From IMG/VR virus record IMGVR_UViG_3300049445_000621, positions 1-29,365 of that record: a stretch of 29,365 nucleotides of DNA; one strand, 5' to 3'. The first letter of the stretch is position 1, and the number at the start of each line of letters is the position of its first letter. Source of the DNA: a virus. The position numbers and the translations under genes were made by a program. Below the pieces are notes generated by a model. That model was not told the origin of the DNA, searched no databases, and saw nothing but the letters and a program-made list of their open reading frames with translations. This document shows positions 14,626 to 20,753 of this stretch, piece after piece.

Positions 14626-14847
14626 AGTCTACCGCCAGCCGATGACGTCTCGAATGTCGCATTCGTTCAATGCCCAAGGTGTCGCCAGTGGCGCGACCCG
14701 TCAAGCGAGTCCACCTGTCCGTGCGCGAACTCACCGCTCGAGGCGGAGCGTGCCGATGCACGGCGCGAGCTCGCGCGGCTGCTCCTCAAGGGGCTGGCGA
14801 TCCTGGAAGCGGAGCAGCAGGCCAGTAAAAGGACCGACCTGCAATGA
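14620..14847 (+). CDS. Zinc-ribbon-like small protein (75 aa)
   Basis: AAAGGAC upstream serves as a modest ribosome-binding site. Residues 18-35 contain C18-x2-C21 and C33-x-C35 (CPRCRQWRDPSSESTCPC), a probable zinc site. The rest is a charged Ala/Leu/Glu helix (RRELARLLLKGLAILEAEQQ). The stop overlaps the next ATG (ATGA). The function is unknown; a small DNA- or protein-binding early protein is likely. Confidence 0.62.
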   Translation: MNSLPPADDVSNVAFVQCPRCRQWRDPSSESTCPCANSPLEAERADARRELARLLLKGLAILEAEQQASKRTDLQ

Positions 14848-14849
14848 AC
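14836..14849 (+). repeat. Duplicated translation start region, copy 2
   Basis: Second copy of GACCTGCAATGAAC, matching 14612-14625, again preceded by AAGGAC. It provides the start context of the 60-aa gene. Confidence 0.7.
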
Positions 14850-15026
14850 GGTTTGGCCCAGCGCGAATTCGACAACGACTACCGGGTGATCGGCGTGACC
14901 GAAAAGCCTGACCCTGCAGCGATCGCCGCCGCGGTGCGCGCCTTCGTCGCTTTGCGACTGCTACGCCGCGCCACAGCACTGGGCGTCAAGCCCAGCGACC
15001 TGATGGACTCAGAATCGAATGCCTGA
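14844..15026 (+). CDS. Chimeric small protein (60 aa) ending in an XRE C-terminus
   Basis: ATG 14844 overlaps the previous stop. Residues 1-43 (MNGLAQREFDNDYRVIGVTE and onward) are unrelated to the XRE regulator, whereas the last part (TALGVKPSDLMDSESNA) copies the XRE C-terminus, encoded by the 29-bp repeat. The gene overlaps the integrase start by 8 nt. It appears to be a fusion made by a small duplication. Whether the product works or only couples translation to the integrase is unknown. Confidence 0.5.
   Translation: MNGLAQREFDNDYRVIGVTEKPDPAAIAAAVRAFVALRLLRRATALGVKPSDLMDSESNA
14985..15013 (+). repeat. 29-bp direct repeat, copy 2 (before integrase)
   Basis: Exact second copy of 14308-14336, ending 5 bp before the integrase start at 15019. 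The two copies enclose 648 bp that hold two complete small genes and most of a third. Confidence 0.85.
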
Positions 15027-16743
15027 GGCAACCATCGCGGCCTCATACGAGCGCGTCTCAACGCTCATCCAGGCTCAGCAGGGCTACAGTCTCGGCACAC
15101 AGCGCAAGGATGCGACGCAGTTCGCCACCGAGAACAACCTGGTGCTGCCCGACGACCTGCGCTTCCGCGACGGCGAGGAGCACAGCGCATCTGGTGCTGA
15201 TTGGAATCTGCCGTGGTTGAACGCGATGCTGAACGCTGCCAAAGAGCGCCGCTTCGAGATTCTGCTCGTCCCGTCGCACGATCGCTTCGCGCGCAACATG
15301 ACCAAGGCGTTGGTGCTCGAGGAGCAGCTCCAACAGTACGGCGTGCGCGTGGTCTATATGAACGTGGCCGTCGACGACACGCCCGAGGGTCGTCTGCTGC
15401 GCAACCAGCTCCACGCTTTCAGCGAATACGACCGCGAGAAACGCAAACTCGTCAGCATGCGCAACCGTCAGGCCAAGGCGGCAATGGGCCGTTGGGTGGG
15501 CGGCGGCCCGACGCCATACGGCTACCGATGCGTTCGCGAGTCGCGCGGCGCCGATCGCAAGGGGCGCGTCGTCGGGCTCGAGATCATCGAGTCGGAGGCG
15601 ATGGTCCTGCGCGACCTCTATCGTCGAGCGCTGACAGATTCGATCTACGTGCTGGCAGCGCGGCTCAATGGGCTCGGGGTTATCGCACCCGGTTACAGTC
15701 GCGCCAAACGTGGTACGCGTAATCACTGGAGCCATGCCACCGTTGGGGGGCTACTCCACAACCGACTGTACATGGGCGAGGGGCACTACGGGCCGCATGC
15801 CATCAAAGTGCCGCCCATCGTCGACGCTACGTTGTTCGATAGCGTTGAGCTGGCACTCGCCGAGCGACACCGCCGCCCGAGTTTCTGGCGCACTCGCCAG
15901 GAGCAGCAGGAAGACCCGTTTCTGTTGCGCGGACGTCTGCGCTGCGGTCACTGCACTGGTCTCGACCGCGACGTGATCCTGCGCTGCGACCTGGTCGCCA
16001 GCGGTGGAGACCACATCCGCTACTACACGTGCCCGTATCGCTATGCCTCGCGGTTGGCGCGGACGCAGGCAACGACCACGGTGTGTGATCTCCCCAACAT
16101 GCCAGCCGAACTGATCGAGGCGCGCGCGTGGGAGGACCTCAGCGCGGCGATCGCCAGACGTGAGGAGTTCGAGCGCGACTTGCTCGATTCTGAGGAACGC
16201 CACGCCGCGGCCTTGAAAGAACACGCGAGTCGACTCGAGGCGTTTCGTGCGCAGATCCAGAAGGCACAGCGTCGACTCGACTACCTCGTTAGCCGGCGCG
16301 CGGAGCTGGTCTCGGGCGACGACGACGAGGAGATCGGCGCTGTCGAGCGCAACCGTGCCGAAGCACTACGCCAGATTGCTGGCCTGCGCGAGGAAGAGGC
16401 CGCGCTGGTCGCCAATGTAGGCGAGCGGTCAAAGGGACTCAGTGCCGCGGACGTGACGCTGGTGCGTCAAGCCATTCAGGATCTAGAGCCGGACTTCGAC
16501 GGGGTCACCGTAGCTGATCGCCGACAGCTACTCGATCTGCTCGATGTCGTTGGGGTGGTGCACGTCGACGTGGGCGAGAGCAAACTCAGCAAAGCACGCC
16601 CGCGCGGCTGGCACGCTTCGGTCACCTGGTACTCGCGCATTCGTGTGCGCACTGACCGTTCCGTGTTGAAGTACTGGTTAGTACTCACAAGATCAGGGCT
16701 GAGGTTGGACCGTGTCGAGCGGCTCGCCCAGGAAGCGGCGTAA
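15019..16743 (+). CDS. int: Large serine integrase (574 aa)
   Basis: This site-specific recombinase would insert and excise the phage genome. The N-terminal resolvase-type catalytic domain shows the nucleophile S14 (YERVST), the D88-R89-x-x-R92 motif (SHDRFARN) and the E/R-rich helix that joins domains (RNQLHAFSEYDREKRK). The recombinase domain follows (GGGPTPYGYR; NHWSHATVGGLLHNRLYMGE). A zinc ribbon has C309, C312, C338 and C356, then a long coiled coil (about residues 375-470) needed in this family for directional control. The length and domain order are complete. No attachment site was recognised with confidence. The gene starts at an ATG overlapping the 60-aa gene, and its 3' end overlaps the end of a convergent minus-strand gene. 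Confidence 0.95.
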   Translation: MPEATIAASYERVSTLIQAQQGYSLGTQRKDATQFATENNLVLPDDLRFRDGEEHSASGADWNLPWLNAMLNAAKERRFEILLVPSHDRFARNMTKALVLEEQLQQYGVRVVYMNVAVDDTPEGRLLRNQLHAFSEYDREKRKLVSMRNRQAKAAMGRWVGGGPTPYGYRCVRESRGADRKGRVVGLEIIESEAMVLRDLYRRALTDSIYVLAARLNGLGVIAPGYSRAKRGTRNHWSHATVGGLLHNRLYMGEGHYGPHAIKVPPIVDATLFDSVELALAERHRRPSFWRTRQEQQEDPFLLRGRLRCGHCTGLDRDVILRCDLVASGGDHIRYYTCPYRYASRLARTQATTTVCDLPNMPAELIEARAWEDLSAAIARREEFERDLLDSEERHAAALKEHASRLEAFRAQIQKAQRRLDYLVSRRAELVSGDDDEEIGAVERNRAEALRQIAGLREEEAALVANVGERSKGLSAADVTLVRQAIQDLEPDFDGVTVADRRQLLDLLDVVGVVHVDVGESKLSKARPRGWHASVTWYSRIRVRTDRSVLKYWLVLTRSGLRLDRVERLAQEAA

Positions 16744-16878
16744 GGCGCCGCGCTGGTCGGCCAGGTGCTGACGATTCGACGGTGTCGCGTCGGTCGTCAG
16801 CCGGCGTTCGATCTGTTCGAGACGAACACGCGCGAGAATAACGTAGACCTCGCGCGGTAGACGGGCTGGCTCGACCAT
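16693..16878 (-). CDS. Small hypothetical protein downstream of the repressor (61 aa)
   Basis: ATG 16878 is preferred; TTG 16920 would add 14 residues but starts inside a repeat element that appears regulatory. The protein is helical and charged (EVYVILARVRLEQIERRLTT; RGALRRFLGEPLD). It overlaps the 3' end of the integrase gene on the other strand by 51 bp. It follows the XRE repressor gene in the same direction, so it may be cotranscribed, and a copy of the tandem 10-bp element lies exactly 36 nt upstream. The function is unknown. Confidence 0.5.
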   Translation of the reverse strand: MVEPARLPREVYVILARVRLEQIERRLTTDATPSNRQHLADQRGALRRFLGEPLDTVQPQP

Positions 16879-16914
16879 GCCCACCAGTCTGTGGCGTCGC
16901 CATAGGCTGTAGGC

Positions 16915-16934
16915 GGACAAGTGGGGCCAAGTGG
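16915..16934 (-). promoter_or_regulatory. Tandem 10-bp element, copy 1
   Basis: On the minus strand it reads CCACTTGGCC then CCACTTGTCC: two direct repeats with 10-bp period. It ends 36 nt before the ATG at 16878. Copies 2 and 3 are on the plus strand at 17384-17403 and 17827-17846. Confidence 0.6.
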
Positions 16935-16950
16935 CCCGACGCGTTTTCAG

Positions 16951-17172
16951 TCAGATAGGCGGCTCGTGCTGCAGCTCGTGCGGCTTGATCTTGAGCGCCT
17001 TCGCGAGGGCCAGCGCGGTCGACGGCAGCACGTCCTTGTCGCCGGTCTCGGCGTTGTGGATCGTGGACCGCGAGATGCCGGCCAGATCGGCCAGCGCCTC
17101 CTGGGTGAGTGCCGAGCGCAAGCGCCATCGCCGCAGATGCGGTAAGCGCAAGTACGACGAGGGCACGACCAT
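16951..17172 (-). CDS. XRE-family repressor (73 aa)
   Basis: ATG 17172 has GGAG at 17178-17181, 5 nt upstream, so it is preferred over the longer frame from 17250. The protein is a single HTH_3 domain: basic N-terminus (LRLPHLRRWRLRSALTQEAL), HTH helices about residues 24-45 (ALADLAGISRSTIHNAETGD), then two helices (STALALAKALKIKPHEL). It lacks the C-terminal autoproteolysis domain of lambda CI. It is transcribed toward the integrase and away from the early genes beginning at 17420, the usual place of a lysogeny repressor. The intergenic region to its right holds several repeat elements. Confidence 0.8.
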   Translation of the reverse strand: MVVPSSYLRLPHLRRWRLRSALTQEALADLAGISRSTIHNAETGDKDVLPSTALALAKALKIKPHELQHEPPI

Positions 17173-17293
17173 GGATACTCCATTATGCGGCACATGTTGA
17201 ACAGCCAGGTTGTGCGTAGGTTGTGACTTGTATGGGTGTAACGTTGGCATAAAGCTAAGAGCGGCTGCGCCAGGGGTAAGGGGAGAGGCGACA

Positions 17294-17305
17294 GAACAGT
17301 TGTTC
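17294..17305. promoter_or_regulatory. GAAC-N4-GTTC box (LexA/SOS-like or repressor operator)
   Basis: GAACAGTTGTTC matches the Gram-positive-type LexA box core GAACN4GTTC, and a further TGTTC half-site lies just downstream, with TATAGT (17306-17311) between. This would allow SOS control of the early operon, but the same symmetry would suit the adjacent XRE repressor. Confidence 0.4.
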
Positions 17306-17383
17306 TATAGTCTGTTCTTTGGGAAAGGGCAGGGGGTTGGGGTATGCGACACGCCGGCATTGTGACGCGCATGAGACAAGTAG

Positions 17384-17403
17384 TGACATGGCCCCACTTG
17401 TCC
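17384..17403 (+). promoter_or_regulatory. Tandem 10-bp element, copy 2 (degenerate first half)
   Basis: TGACATGGCC then CCACTTGTCC. The second half is exact and the first half matches 7 of 10 positions. It ends 16 nt before the ATG at 17420. Its last 14 bases are the perfect reverse complement of 16915-16928. Confidence 0.5.
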
Positions 17404-17419
17404 AATTTTCGGCCGCGTC

Positions 17420-17824
17420 ATGGATGAGGCGACGGCTCGCTACCTGAAAGAGTTGGCCGATGCGCTGCTCCAGACCGCGCGCATCCAGCACGAGATGCAG
17501 CAGGAATTCGGTTTCCTGCAAGGCATTGCTCCCGCACCGTCTGACAAGAAGCCACGGCGGCCGATGACGTCGCACCGCGGGCCGTCCAACCCGCGGCATC
17601 AGACGTTTCGCGGATTCGCTCTCGACATGCAGCAATGCGAGGCCAAAGCCACACGTGAGCATCTCAGGCTCTCGAAGAAGAACGTCGCTCAGTTTGGTGT
17701 CGTCTCAGATAAAACGGTCGTCCGGACGATGGAGTGGTACGGGCTGGCGCCGACGGCCTGGCCGCCGTCGACCTGGGATCCGAACGAGTCGCGTGAGGGC
17801 GGCGCCGGCACCAAAAACTCGTAA
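17420..17824 (+). CDS. Putative HTH DNA-binding protein, first early gene (134 aa)
   Basis: The N-terminal helix (ARYLKELADALLQTARIQHE) looks like a dimerising coiled coil. A basic linker (KKPRRPMTSHRGPSNPRHQT) follows, then a C-terminal helix-turn-helix-like segment around residues 80-110 (EHLRLSKKNVAQFGVVSDKT, then TVVRTMEWYGL). Phage early regulators often have this order. The ATG at 17420 has no clear Shine-Dalgarno sequence, but a tandem-repeat element lies 16 nt upstream. It may regulate the early operon or act in replication. No family is certain. Confidence 0.6.
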   Translation: MDEATARYLKELADALLQTARIQHEMQQEFGFLQGIAPAPSDKKPRRPMTSHRGPSNPRHQTFRGFALDMQQCEAKATREHLRLSKKNVAQFGVVSDKTVVRTMEWYGLAPTAWPPSTWDPNESREGGAGTKNS

Positions 17825-17826
17825 TC

Positions 17827-17846
17827 CCACTTGGCCCGACTTGTCC
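17827..17846 (+). promoter_or_regulatory. Tandem 10-bp element, copy 3
   Basis: CCACTTGGCC then CGACTTGTCC. It differs from copy 1 at one base out of 20 and, like copy 1, ends exactly 36 nt before an ATG (17883), in the direction of the gene. Confidence 0.6.
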
Positions 17847-17882
17847 ATCCGGACCCGTCTGCCGCGGCCCATCCTTCCCTGC

Positions 17883-18068
17883 ATGGTGTTGCGCAAGCAG
17901 GTCGAGATTCGGGATGAGGACGTCGAGCGGCTGCAAGCGCTCGCATGGAGACATCACCGTTCGTTTGTCGAAGAAGCGGGCTTCCTCCTTCACCTGAAAA
18001 TTCAAGAGGAGCAGGTTGATCAAACCCAGCAGCAAGACCCTGAGCCGGTGTCTGAGGTCGTCGCCTGA
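17883..18068 (+). CDS. Ribbon-helix-helix-like DNA-binding protein (61 aa)
   Basis: The pattern of an Arc/CopG-type fold is clear: a short strand (RKQVEIR, residues 4-10), helix A (DEDVERLQALAWRHHRS), then helix B (FVEEAGFLLHLKIQEEQ) and a polar tail. Such proteins dimerise and bind DNA through paired strands, often as repressors. ATG 17883 has no Shine-Dalgarno sequence; the longer frame from 17655 overlaps the previous gene and is not preferred. A tandem 10-bp element precedes it. The stop overlaps the next ATG (TGATG). It could be a Cro-like or antirepressor protein. Confidence 0.65.
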   Translation: MVLRKQVEIRDEDVERLQALAWRHHRSFVEEAGFLLHLKIQEEQVDQTQQQDPEPVSEVVA

Positions 18069-18169
18069 TGGCCGTCTTTATCGGCGTCGTGCTGTACCTC
18101 GTCGTGCTCGGCTGGACGCTGGCCTTTTTTGTCAGCGTCAGTCGGGCTAACAAGCGGTTGATCCCATGA
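18068..18169 (+). CDS. 33-aa single-TM protein
   Basis: The start overlaps the previous stop (TGATG) and the stop overlaps the next start (ATGA), so both edges fit. Nearly the whole product is one hydrophobic helix (GVVLYLVVLGWTLAFFVSV) with a short basic C-terminus (RANKRLIP). The overlaps support real translation of this very small gene. The role is unknown; a membrane toxin, exclusion or holin-modulating peptide would fit. Confidence 0.65.
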   Translation: MAVFIGVVLYLVVLGWTLAFFVSVSRANKRLIP

Positions 18170-18441
18170 CCGGCGACCCCGCGTCGCCGATGTTCCTCGA
18201 CTCAGCGCTGCCCATCCCCGAACCACGGAAGTCGCCGATGGACGAACGCGTCTCCCGCGCCTGGGCACGGTTCGAACAGGAATTCGACCTTCCCGTACCG
18301 TCGCTCGATCTGCGCGAGGCGTTCCTCGCCGGCTGGCGCGCCGGCGGTGCCGACGTGCTGCGCAGTACCGCGCGTCTTGCCGAGCTGGTGCCCACGCTGC
18401 GCGAATTGATCGCCTGGCTCGAGCAGGGCGAGGAGGCGTGA
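18166..18441 (+). CDS. Hypothetical protein (91 aa)
   Basis: ATG 18166 overlaps the previous stop. The first 25 residues are polar and Pro-rich, the remainder is helical (DERVSRAWARFEQEFDLPVP; LDLREAFLAGWRAGGADVLR; LVPTLRELIAWLEQGEE). No motif, cysteine or membrane segment is seen. The next gene starts at an overlapping GTG (GTGA). It is part of the rightward early operon. Confidence 0.62.
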   Translation: MTGDPASPMFLDSALPIPEPRKSPMDERVSRAWARFEQEFDLPVPSLDLREAFLAGWRAGGADVLRSTARLAELVPTLRELIAWLEQGEEA

Positions 18442-18875
18442 GTTCCCTGCTCTGGACGCCGCCGGGCACCAAGACCCACTCTGGGCGGGATCTCTTTCCG
18501 CCGCCCGACGTACTCAAGCTCGCGAGCGGCGCGCTGCTGAAGCACACCGGCGAGTGGATGACGCTGCCCATCGGTGAAGCCAAGGTCTACCGCGGGCCGC
18601 ACGAACTGGTGGTGCTTGTATCGCTCGACGACCGTGGCGAGCCGTGGGGCACGCTGCTGCACATGAGCCTGAGCCTGCCGCGAGGGTATCCCGACTGGGA
18701 CCTGATCTATGCGGTGACCCGCGTGGTGTTTGGCGAGCACGTCGACGCGATGATGCCCATCCCGCGCGAAGAGGCGTTCATCCACGGCGCGGTGTCGGAG
18801 CAGCGACGCGGCAAGGTTCGGCAGGTGTTCCACGTGATCGAGATGCCCCAGGCGTGGATGAAGGAAGACGAGTGA
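18438..18875 (+). CDS. Early phage protein, possibly DUF7694-like (145 aa)
   Basis: GTG 18438 overlaps the previous stop (GTGA). The protein is alpha/beta: strands HELVVLVSLDDRGEP and GTLLHMSLSLPRGYPDWDLI, helix YAVTRVVFGEHVDAMM, then PIPREEAFIHG. This pattern, a strand pair followed by a Pro-x-W-D-L helix and a short acidic motif, recalls small phage proteins of the DUF7694 type, but the match is from memory and uncertain. The next gene starts at an overlapping GTG. Confidence 0.6.
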   Translation: MSSLLWTPPGTKTHSGRDLFPPPDVLKLASGALLKHTGEWMTLPIGEAKVYRGPHELVVLVSLDDRGEPWGTLLHMSLSLPRGYPDWDLIYAVTRVVFGEHVDAMMPIPREEAFIHGAVSEQRRGKVRQVFHVIEMPQAWMKEDE

Positions 18876-19279
18876 GGGTGGCCCTCCTGTCGGCGACGCT
18901 GCTGGTGCTGACGGCGCACACGGTCGATGCGCGCGACGCGTCCGACGATCCCGTGGTCACGACGGCCGCAGTCACCGACGACACCACGGACGTCCAGGTC
19001 GTCGAGGTCGAGCAGCCGGTGGTCGATCCACGGGTGGAATGCATCATCGGCAAAGAATCCGGGTGGCAGGACGTGCCCAACCGTCAGGGCAGTGGCGCCC
19101 AAGGCCCAGGCCAGTACTTCCCGTCCACGTGGGCGGCTCACACGGCGCTGTACCGACGCGCCACGGGCTATGGCGGCTCACTGAGCCTGCACAGCCTGGC
19201 TGACGTGAGACGCGTCATGGCGTACGTACTTTCTGCCTATCCATGGATGCGGAGCGCATGGACGGTGAGGGGCTGCTGA
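18872..19279 (+). CDS. Secreted transglycosylase-like muralytic protein (135 aa)
   Basis: GTG 18872 overlaps the previous stop and gives a signal peptide (residues 1-20, hydrophobic LLSATLLVLTA, cut after DA). A short acidic Thr/Val linker follows. Residues 57-135 look like a compact lysozyme-fold transglycosylase: CIIGKESGWQDVPNRQGSG with likely catalytic E62, AQGPGQYFPSTWAAH, and a closing LSAYPWMRSAWTVRGC. C57 and C135 could form a disulfide. This fold cuts peptidoglycan glycan strands. It is secreted by itself, unlike the holin-dependent lysin at 11.5-12.2 kb, and lies among early genes. It may act in entry, release or wall remodelling, but the role is not shown. Confidence 0.72.
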   Translation: MRVALLSATLLVLTAHTVDARDASDDPVVTTAAVTDDTTDVQVVEVEQPVVDPRVECIIGKESGWQDVPNRQGSGAQGPGQYFPSTWAAHTALYRRATGYGGSLSLHSLADVRRVMAYVLSAYPWMRSAWTVRGC

Positions 19280-19494
19280 TGAACAAGACCGAGGCGCGCC
19301 GCAAGTACGTGCTGCTCGAAAACACGGAGGTCTACCGCGTCGGGGAATCCCCGCGGCGACGGCGGCGTGGGACGGACTGGGTCTTTCTTTCCTTGTGGGG
19401 CGTGATTCTAGTGAGCTGCCTGATGGTGCTCGGCGGCGTGGCGTGGCTGTTGTGGCAAGCCATCAGCGCCGTGGGCCGTCTGGTGCATGGATGA
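19279..19494 (+). CDS. Single-TM protein after the transglycosylase (71 aa)
   Basis: ATG 19279 overlaps the previous stop (TGATG). An earlier ATG at 19243 would add 12 residues and overlap the preceding gene by 37 nt, so it is less likely. The first 40 residues are charged with a basic cluster (SPRRRRRGTDW), then one hydrophobic helix (VFLSLWGVILVSCLMVLGGV) ends near the C-terminus. The product is an inner-membrane protein with a cytoplasmic N-terminus. Coupling to the secreted hydrolase suggests a shared function, such as control of it, but this is inference. Confidence 0.62.
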   Translation: MNKTEARRKYVLLENTEVYRVGESPRRRRRGTDWVFLSLWGVILVSCLMVLGGVAWLLWQAISAVGRLVHG

Positions 19495-19506
19495 GGAGGA
19501 CGATGT

Positions 19507-20553
19507 ATGGCTACTACTGACACCCGAGCGATTGTCACCACTCAGGCCGCCGGCGCGCAGACGCCGCAGGACGCGGAGATCCGCCAGTGGGCGCAGGTCG
19601 TCGAGATGACCGGCGTCGACCTCGCCACGATTGCGCTGATCCGTCAGAAGCAGGGCAAGGACCCCGCTCCTCCGATCGAGATGGGCATGTTCCTGCACGC
19701 CTGCAAGCAGCTCGGCCTCGACCCGCTGTCCAATCAGGCGTACTGGATCCGCCGCGCGGGGAAGGGCGCCCTGCAGGTCGGCATCGACGGGTTCCGCCTG
19801 ATCGCCAGCCGGAGCGGGGCGTACGCCGGCAGCGAGCCGGCCGTCTTCCGCGGGACGCAGGAGTTGAAGGACGGCAACCGCACGCTGATAGTGCCGTCCG
19901 AGGCGCAGGTGGTGGTCTGGCGCATTGTCCAGGGACGGAAGTGCGCGTATACAGGCCAGGCGTTCTGGGACGAGTTTTATCCGGGCGATGGCCCGGTGGG
20001 GGCGATGTACCGCAGTAAGCCGAGGCTGATGCTGGCCAAAGACGCCGAGGCGCAGGCTCTCCGAAAAGGGTTCGCGGCGGAACTGGTGGGTATGCCCGTG
20101 CGGGCGGTCGAGGTCGCTGAGGTCGAGGTCGAAGAGGTCACTACACGCCCGGCCGCGCGGCCAGCGTTCAACCCGGCCGACTACGACCGCATCCACGGCA
20201 GCGAGGAGGACGGCACGTTTTACGATCAGCCGGCGCCAACCACGCCGCCGCCTGGACGTGGTGAGGCGCCAACCTCACCACGTCGTCCAGACGAGGTTTT
20301 ATCAGTCGACCCTGACACCGGCGAGGTCCTCGACCTGGTCGAGCAGCCTGGTCGACCCATCATCGCGGCGTGGGCGGACAATCGGAAGCTGGTGCAGCGG
20401 GCCCAGCAGCTCGGCCTGCAGGGTTTGCCGGTGCTGAACAACCGCTCGCCGGATGACGTCGTGGCCGCGGCCAATCGCGACCTCACCGAACGCATACACA
20501 ACCATGAGCTCGACCAGAAGCTCGTCGCGGAGCAGGCGAAGGCAGGCATCTGA
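19507..20553 (+). CDS. bet: Bet/RecT-family single-strand annealing recombinase (348 aa)
   Basis: This enzyme anneals complementary single strands during phage recombination and repair. The conserved Bet core lies about residues 55-190: IEMGMFLHACKQLGLDPLSN, QAYWIRRAGKGALQVGIDGF and RLIASRSGAYAGSEPAVFRG, then VVWRIVQGRKCAYTGQAFW and AKDAEAQALRKGFAAEL. The C-terminal 120 residues are a variable, Pro-rich and acidic extension ending in a helix pair. Its usual partner is a 5'-3' exonuclease. No lambda-type exonuclease is nearby; a VRR-NUC nuclease gene follows 196 bp further on and may be the partner. GGAGGA at 19495-19500 is the ribosome-binding site. Confidence 0.88.
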   Translation: MATTDTRAIVTTQAAGAQTPQDAEIRQWAQVVEMTGVDLATIALIRQKQGKDPAPPIEMGMFLHACKQLGLDPLSNQAYWIRRAGKGALQVGIDGFRLIASRSGAYAGSEPAVFRGTQELKDGNRTLIVPSEAQVVVWRIVQGRKCAYTGQAFWDEFYPGDGPVGAMYRSKPRLMLAKDAEAQALRKGFAAELVGMPVRAVEVAEVEVEEVTTRPAARPAFNPADYDRIHGSEEDGTFYDQPAPTTPPPGRGEAPTSPRRPDEVLSVDPDTGEVLDLVEQPGRPIIAAWADNRKLVQRAQQLGLQGLPVLNNRSPDDVVAAANRDLTERIHNHELDQKLVAEQAKAGI

Positions 20554-20555
20554 GC

Positions 20556-20753
20556 GTGAGTCGGTTTCTGTGTGTCGAAGTAGAGGATGTTGACCAGCAC
20601 CGTGCCCAGGGTGGCGCGGGCATCTTCGACGCCATCCGGTTGCTACCCGGGGTACTCCGGGTAGTGGACCTGAGCGTCGTGTCCGGCAAAACCCTGGACG
20701 TCATCCTCCTGCATCGGCCAGAACCCAAACGTCGCGGCGGCACACCGTCATGA
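20556..20753 (+). CDS. Small hypothetical protein between Bet and VRR-NUC (65 aa)
   Basis: GTG 20556 lies 2 nt after the Bet stop, and the stop overlaps the next ATG (ATGA). The protein is mixed: strand SRFLCVEVEDVD, helix GAGIFDAIRLLPGVLRV, strand SGKTLDVILLHRP, then a basic tail. The pattern strand-helix-strand could be a small ferredoxin-like fold. Function is not recognised. Its place suggests a recombination helper. Confidence 0.6.
   Translation: MSRFLCVEVEDVDQHRAQGGAGIFDAIRLLPGVLRVVDLSVVSGKTLDVILLHRPEPKRRGGTPS

Larger units (their letters stand above)
17173..17419. promoter_or_regulatory. Intergenic control region between repressor and early operon
   Basis: No gene is seen here. The stretch is less GC-rich than its flanks. 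It holds a CATAAT -10-like box for the leftward repressor gene (minus strand, 17187-17182), direct repeats AGGTTGTG (17207-17214 and 17218-17225, 11-bp period), an odd palindrome TGTTGAACA (17195-17203), a GAAC-N4-GTTC box (17294-17305) and one copy of the tandem 10-bp element. It is the likely genetic switch of the phage. Confidence 0.55.

Noticed and set aside
14308-15013. 29-bp direct repeat considered as attL/attR of the serine integrase
   Set aside because: The integrase lies outside the bracketed segment, the repeat is coding in both places, and serine integrase core identities are usually only a few bases.
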